NCBI GenBank assembly: GCA_947000775.1
Contig: CAMQGK010000552.1
Location: forward strand, 5,644,001 to 5,708,000
Source: Pterois miles
Lineage: Eukaryota; Chordata; Actinopteri; Perciformes; Scorpaenidae
Direction of reading: 5' to 3'
Length of the DNA: 64,000 nt
The translations under genes were made by a program, and so were the position numbers. The notes beneath the pieces are model-generated. The model was not told the origin of the DNA and did no database searches. It worked only from the letters and a program-made list of their open reading frames with translations. Below, one piece after another: positions 61,836 to 64,000 of this stretch; the stretch's first letter is position 1; every line of letters begins with the position of its first letter.

Positions 61836-62947
61836 GGTAAATCCCTTGGGTAAATTTTATGAAAAAGTGTCAATGAAATACGTTAAATATATTTATGTTC
61901 ATATGATTTTGGAGGGGGGCCTGAAGGGCTGTAGTGTTCCGATTGGTGATTGGTGACTTTCTCACTAGATGTGGCTTTTGGAGCTAGTCAGCTGCTAATG
62001 CTGCCAGTGCTTTCATTGGAAAAGAGTTGGCAACACTGGGCTCTTTTTTCAGTTGGGTCATTTTTAAAATCTAGTTTACGCTTGCTAGTTTCTCAAGATT
62101 ACGACCTTCCCTTTAACAACAACCTCCAAAACACATACAGTTGGAGGAATATACTGGAACAAATGAAAGATGATCCTACCAGACAACAAACAAAAAAGTT
62201 TCAGTTTTTATTACCATAATTTCATGTTGGAACTGCTCAAGTTCCTGTCACTATGGACATGACACAGCAGCATGCAGGTGTTTACATGCAGTATGTGTTG
62301 TACCTGTGGAGGTGGTGTTTCGCAGCAGCAAGATAAAGAAAACAGTAGGAATGATCATGTGAAAACTTTAGTGTCAGGTATTTTAGATAAATGTGCCAAT
62401 GAAAACAGTCCACTGAAAATGTTTTTAGAACATTGGTGATATGATAATGATGATAGTGATGTCAATTTTCCATTATTTTATTAAAACATTTAATACTGGT
62501 TTAAAGTATCTTATTTCAGTAACAATATCATTAAGATTCTGTGTGTCTAAATCACTTTGGAGATAAGATCATCACATCATAAAAGGCACATATTGGTACA
62601 TGCCTATCAGCCACAAGATATTTATAGTAGTATTGTATGGCTGTTTTTCTTTTATGGCTAGTTTTATTATAGTATTTATAGTATTTCACAGACTGTGTGT
62701 GTTTGATGTTGCTCTTAAAGTTGGGCTGATCCCGTCAGTGAGCAGCCCACTGAGGTGTCAGTCTGTCTCAGTCCTGCCTTTGTTTGGTGCCCTGATAACG
62801 ATCCAACTGTCACCTCATAATGAGCTGGAACTGGTTGGATGACATGTTAAACATTCAAAAACCTCCCTGTGCACTCGCTCTCTACACAGCAGTCACACGC
62901 GATGGGTAACCCTTGGGTGTGGAAAGATCACAACACGGCTCTGCGTC

Positions 62948-62949
<2 letters not shown>
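61836..62949. other. No gene seen
   Basis: The part 61940-62110 has old-repeat texture (GCTTGCTAGTTTCTCAAGAT) but no second copy here. No exon supported. Confidence 0.45.

Positions 62950-62981
<32 letters not shown>
62950..62981. repeat. (GT)n microsatellite
   Basis: About 15 uninterrupted GT units. Confidence 0.95.
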
Positions 62982-62983
<2 letters not shown>

Positions 62984-63385
62984 TGTAAACCAAATGACCG
63001 TTACGCAAATCTAGGGAATTCTCTGTCCCAGTGTCTATGAGCCACCATAACATACCGAATTTGATAATGTGTACGTAGAGCAGGGGCATTGTAGGCTTCG
63101 TAGACCCATGATGGATGTGCGTTCAGGAAAGCATTCATCTTTAATGATACTCTGATTGTTGCGCTTATGAAATGTATTAACCTACGCAAATAACCACATT
63201 CCATTTCCTGCTTCACACAAGTGGGCTGTGTGGGAGCTGGAGGTAATTAAATATGGAGTGGGAGATTGATTTTGGAGTTTGCTACCTTTCCTGTCCCATC
63301 TTATGGACATTTACACAGTTCTCAGGGCCTCGTTGGGCTCTGCACACATAGCGAGTCATCTCAGGAGAGGAGGCTGCAAGTAACT

Positions 63386-63550
63386 GAGCACATTTACTGA
63401 AGGAATGTACTTCTATAATACTGAAGTACTTGTATTTTAGCACTGTTTACATGCTACTTTGCACTTCTATTACACTACATTTCACAGGGGAATTTTGTAC
63501 TTTTTACTCCACTGCACTTATTTGTCAGCTGTGTAAGTAATCATCCTGCC
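63386..63550 (+). repeat. Dispersed repeat family K, copy
   Basis: GAGCACATTTACTGAAGGAA, TACTGAAGTACTTGTATTTT, CTTCTATTACACTACATTTC and TTTTGTACTTTTTACTCCAC match the copies at 51575 and, reversed, 23988 and 52470. Noncoding. Confidence 0.55.
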
Positions 63551-63579
63551 TGTTCTCATTCCCAGAGTGTAAATTACCA

Positions 63580-63920
63580 GCTCTTTGTCACGCCCATTGG
63601 CGTGTGATACCAACACACAAGGCACCCTTTACCACCAGTATAAAATGTACCAAACATTCAATTAACTACAATGTAAACCTAAAAATACTCGGGGGAAGTG
63701 CGCCTGGAGTGTGGTGAAGTAGTTTAGGTGGTGGTGGGTGGGTTTGTGTCCCGTGCATTACATTTCACTTTAACGGTACAACCAGCTATTCATTCATGTT
63801 CCGCGTTTACAATGTCAAGTCACATTTTCACTGTACAAATGTAGTAATCTTAAACCCAACTATTACATTTTTTCCAAAACCTAAGCAAGTGGTTTTGTTT
63901 CCTTAACCTAAGTAAGTTAT
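63580..63920 (-). repeat. Dispersed repeat, possibly related to family A
   Basis: TCACGCCCATTGGCGTGTGA at the left and AAACCTAAGCAAGTGGTTTT with CCTTAACCTAAGTAAGTTA at the right resemble, on the minus strand, the TTAGGTTTAGGAAA core of family A. The link is loose. Confidence 0.4.
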
Positions 63921-64000
63921 TTTTTTTTTGTTTTTGTTTTTTGTTTTTTTTTTTTTTTTTTTTTAAAAGAAAAGGGAAAGGGAGAGGGGGGGAGTGAAAA
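63921..64000. other. T-run passing into a purine run at the window end
   Basis: T-rich sequence with single G interruptions (63921-63964) passes into AAAAGAAAAGGGAAAGGGAG and a G-run. Such a T-only then A/G-only end is unusual for natural sequence next to a repeat and may mark low-quality assembly. Confidence 0.6.

Overview
This window is vertebrate nuclear DNA, most likely from a teleost fish and probably a spiny-rayed (percomorph) one. It is AT-leaning, rich in (CA)n, (TG)n and (AT)n microsatellites, and densely seeded with short DNA transposons (hAT, piggyBac, MITEs), two tRNA-headed SINE families and a decayed LINE whose last ORF residues are of the kind found throughout fish genomes. The organism call rests on general knowledge of fish repeats plus the sequence; no host gene here identifies a species.

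I see no confident host gene exon in 64 kb. The window is therefore an intergenic stretch or part of one very large intron. The only recognisable protein-coding remains are a piggyBac transposase fragment (about 9960-10920, split by a solo LTR) and the C-terminal end of a non-LTR retrotransposon reverse transcriptase (18533-18913, minus). A 51-codon ORF behind a plausible splice acceptor at 5809-5964 is the only other coding candidate, and it is weak.

Layout. 0-7 kb: dispersed repeats C1 and A1, then a degenerate 21-bp tandem array (about 5150-5590 and 6030-6150). 7.5-12.3 kb: a MITE, a minus-strand tRNA-headed SINE, a 2-kb piggyBac element with TTAA duplications carrying a nested SINE piece and a 512-bp solo LTR, then repeat B1. 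14.5-19.2 kb: MITE D1, a 93-bp (TG)n tract ending in GCGC DNA, repeat C2, the LINE end. 20-29 kb: MITEs, repeat B2, GT tracts, an (AT)n tract. 33-39 kb: MITE D2, a SINE split by an undescribed-looking 733-bp MITE, AT/GT microsatellites, and a SINE copy split by a 566-bp hAT element. 40-50 kb: repeat H, MITE D3 interrupted by a SINE, E-family MITEs, A2 and B3. 51-56 kb: K and J repeats, a 407-bp hAT element with a perfect 8-bp duplication, repeat A3. 59-64 kb: a SINE copy whose sequence looks corrupted toward G, two minus-strand SINEs, and a T-run/purine end that looks like an assembly edge.

The genes do not work together here; the story is one of nested insertions. Readable orders are: piggyBac first, then the LTR; SINE (33983) first, then the 733-bp MITE; SINE (38235) first, then hAT; MITE D3 first, then SINE (43939). 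I did not find a convincing new biological system. The best leads are the 733-bp MITE with four palindromic TGTCC/GGACA motifs and the piggyBac arms with paired GGGGTCA/TGACCCC hairpins.
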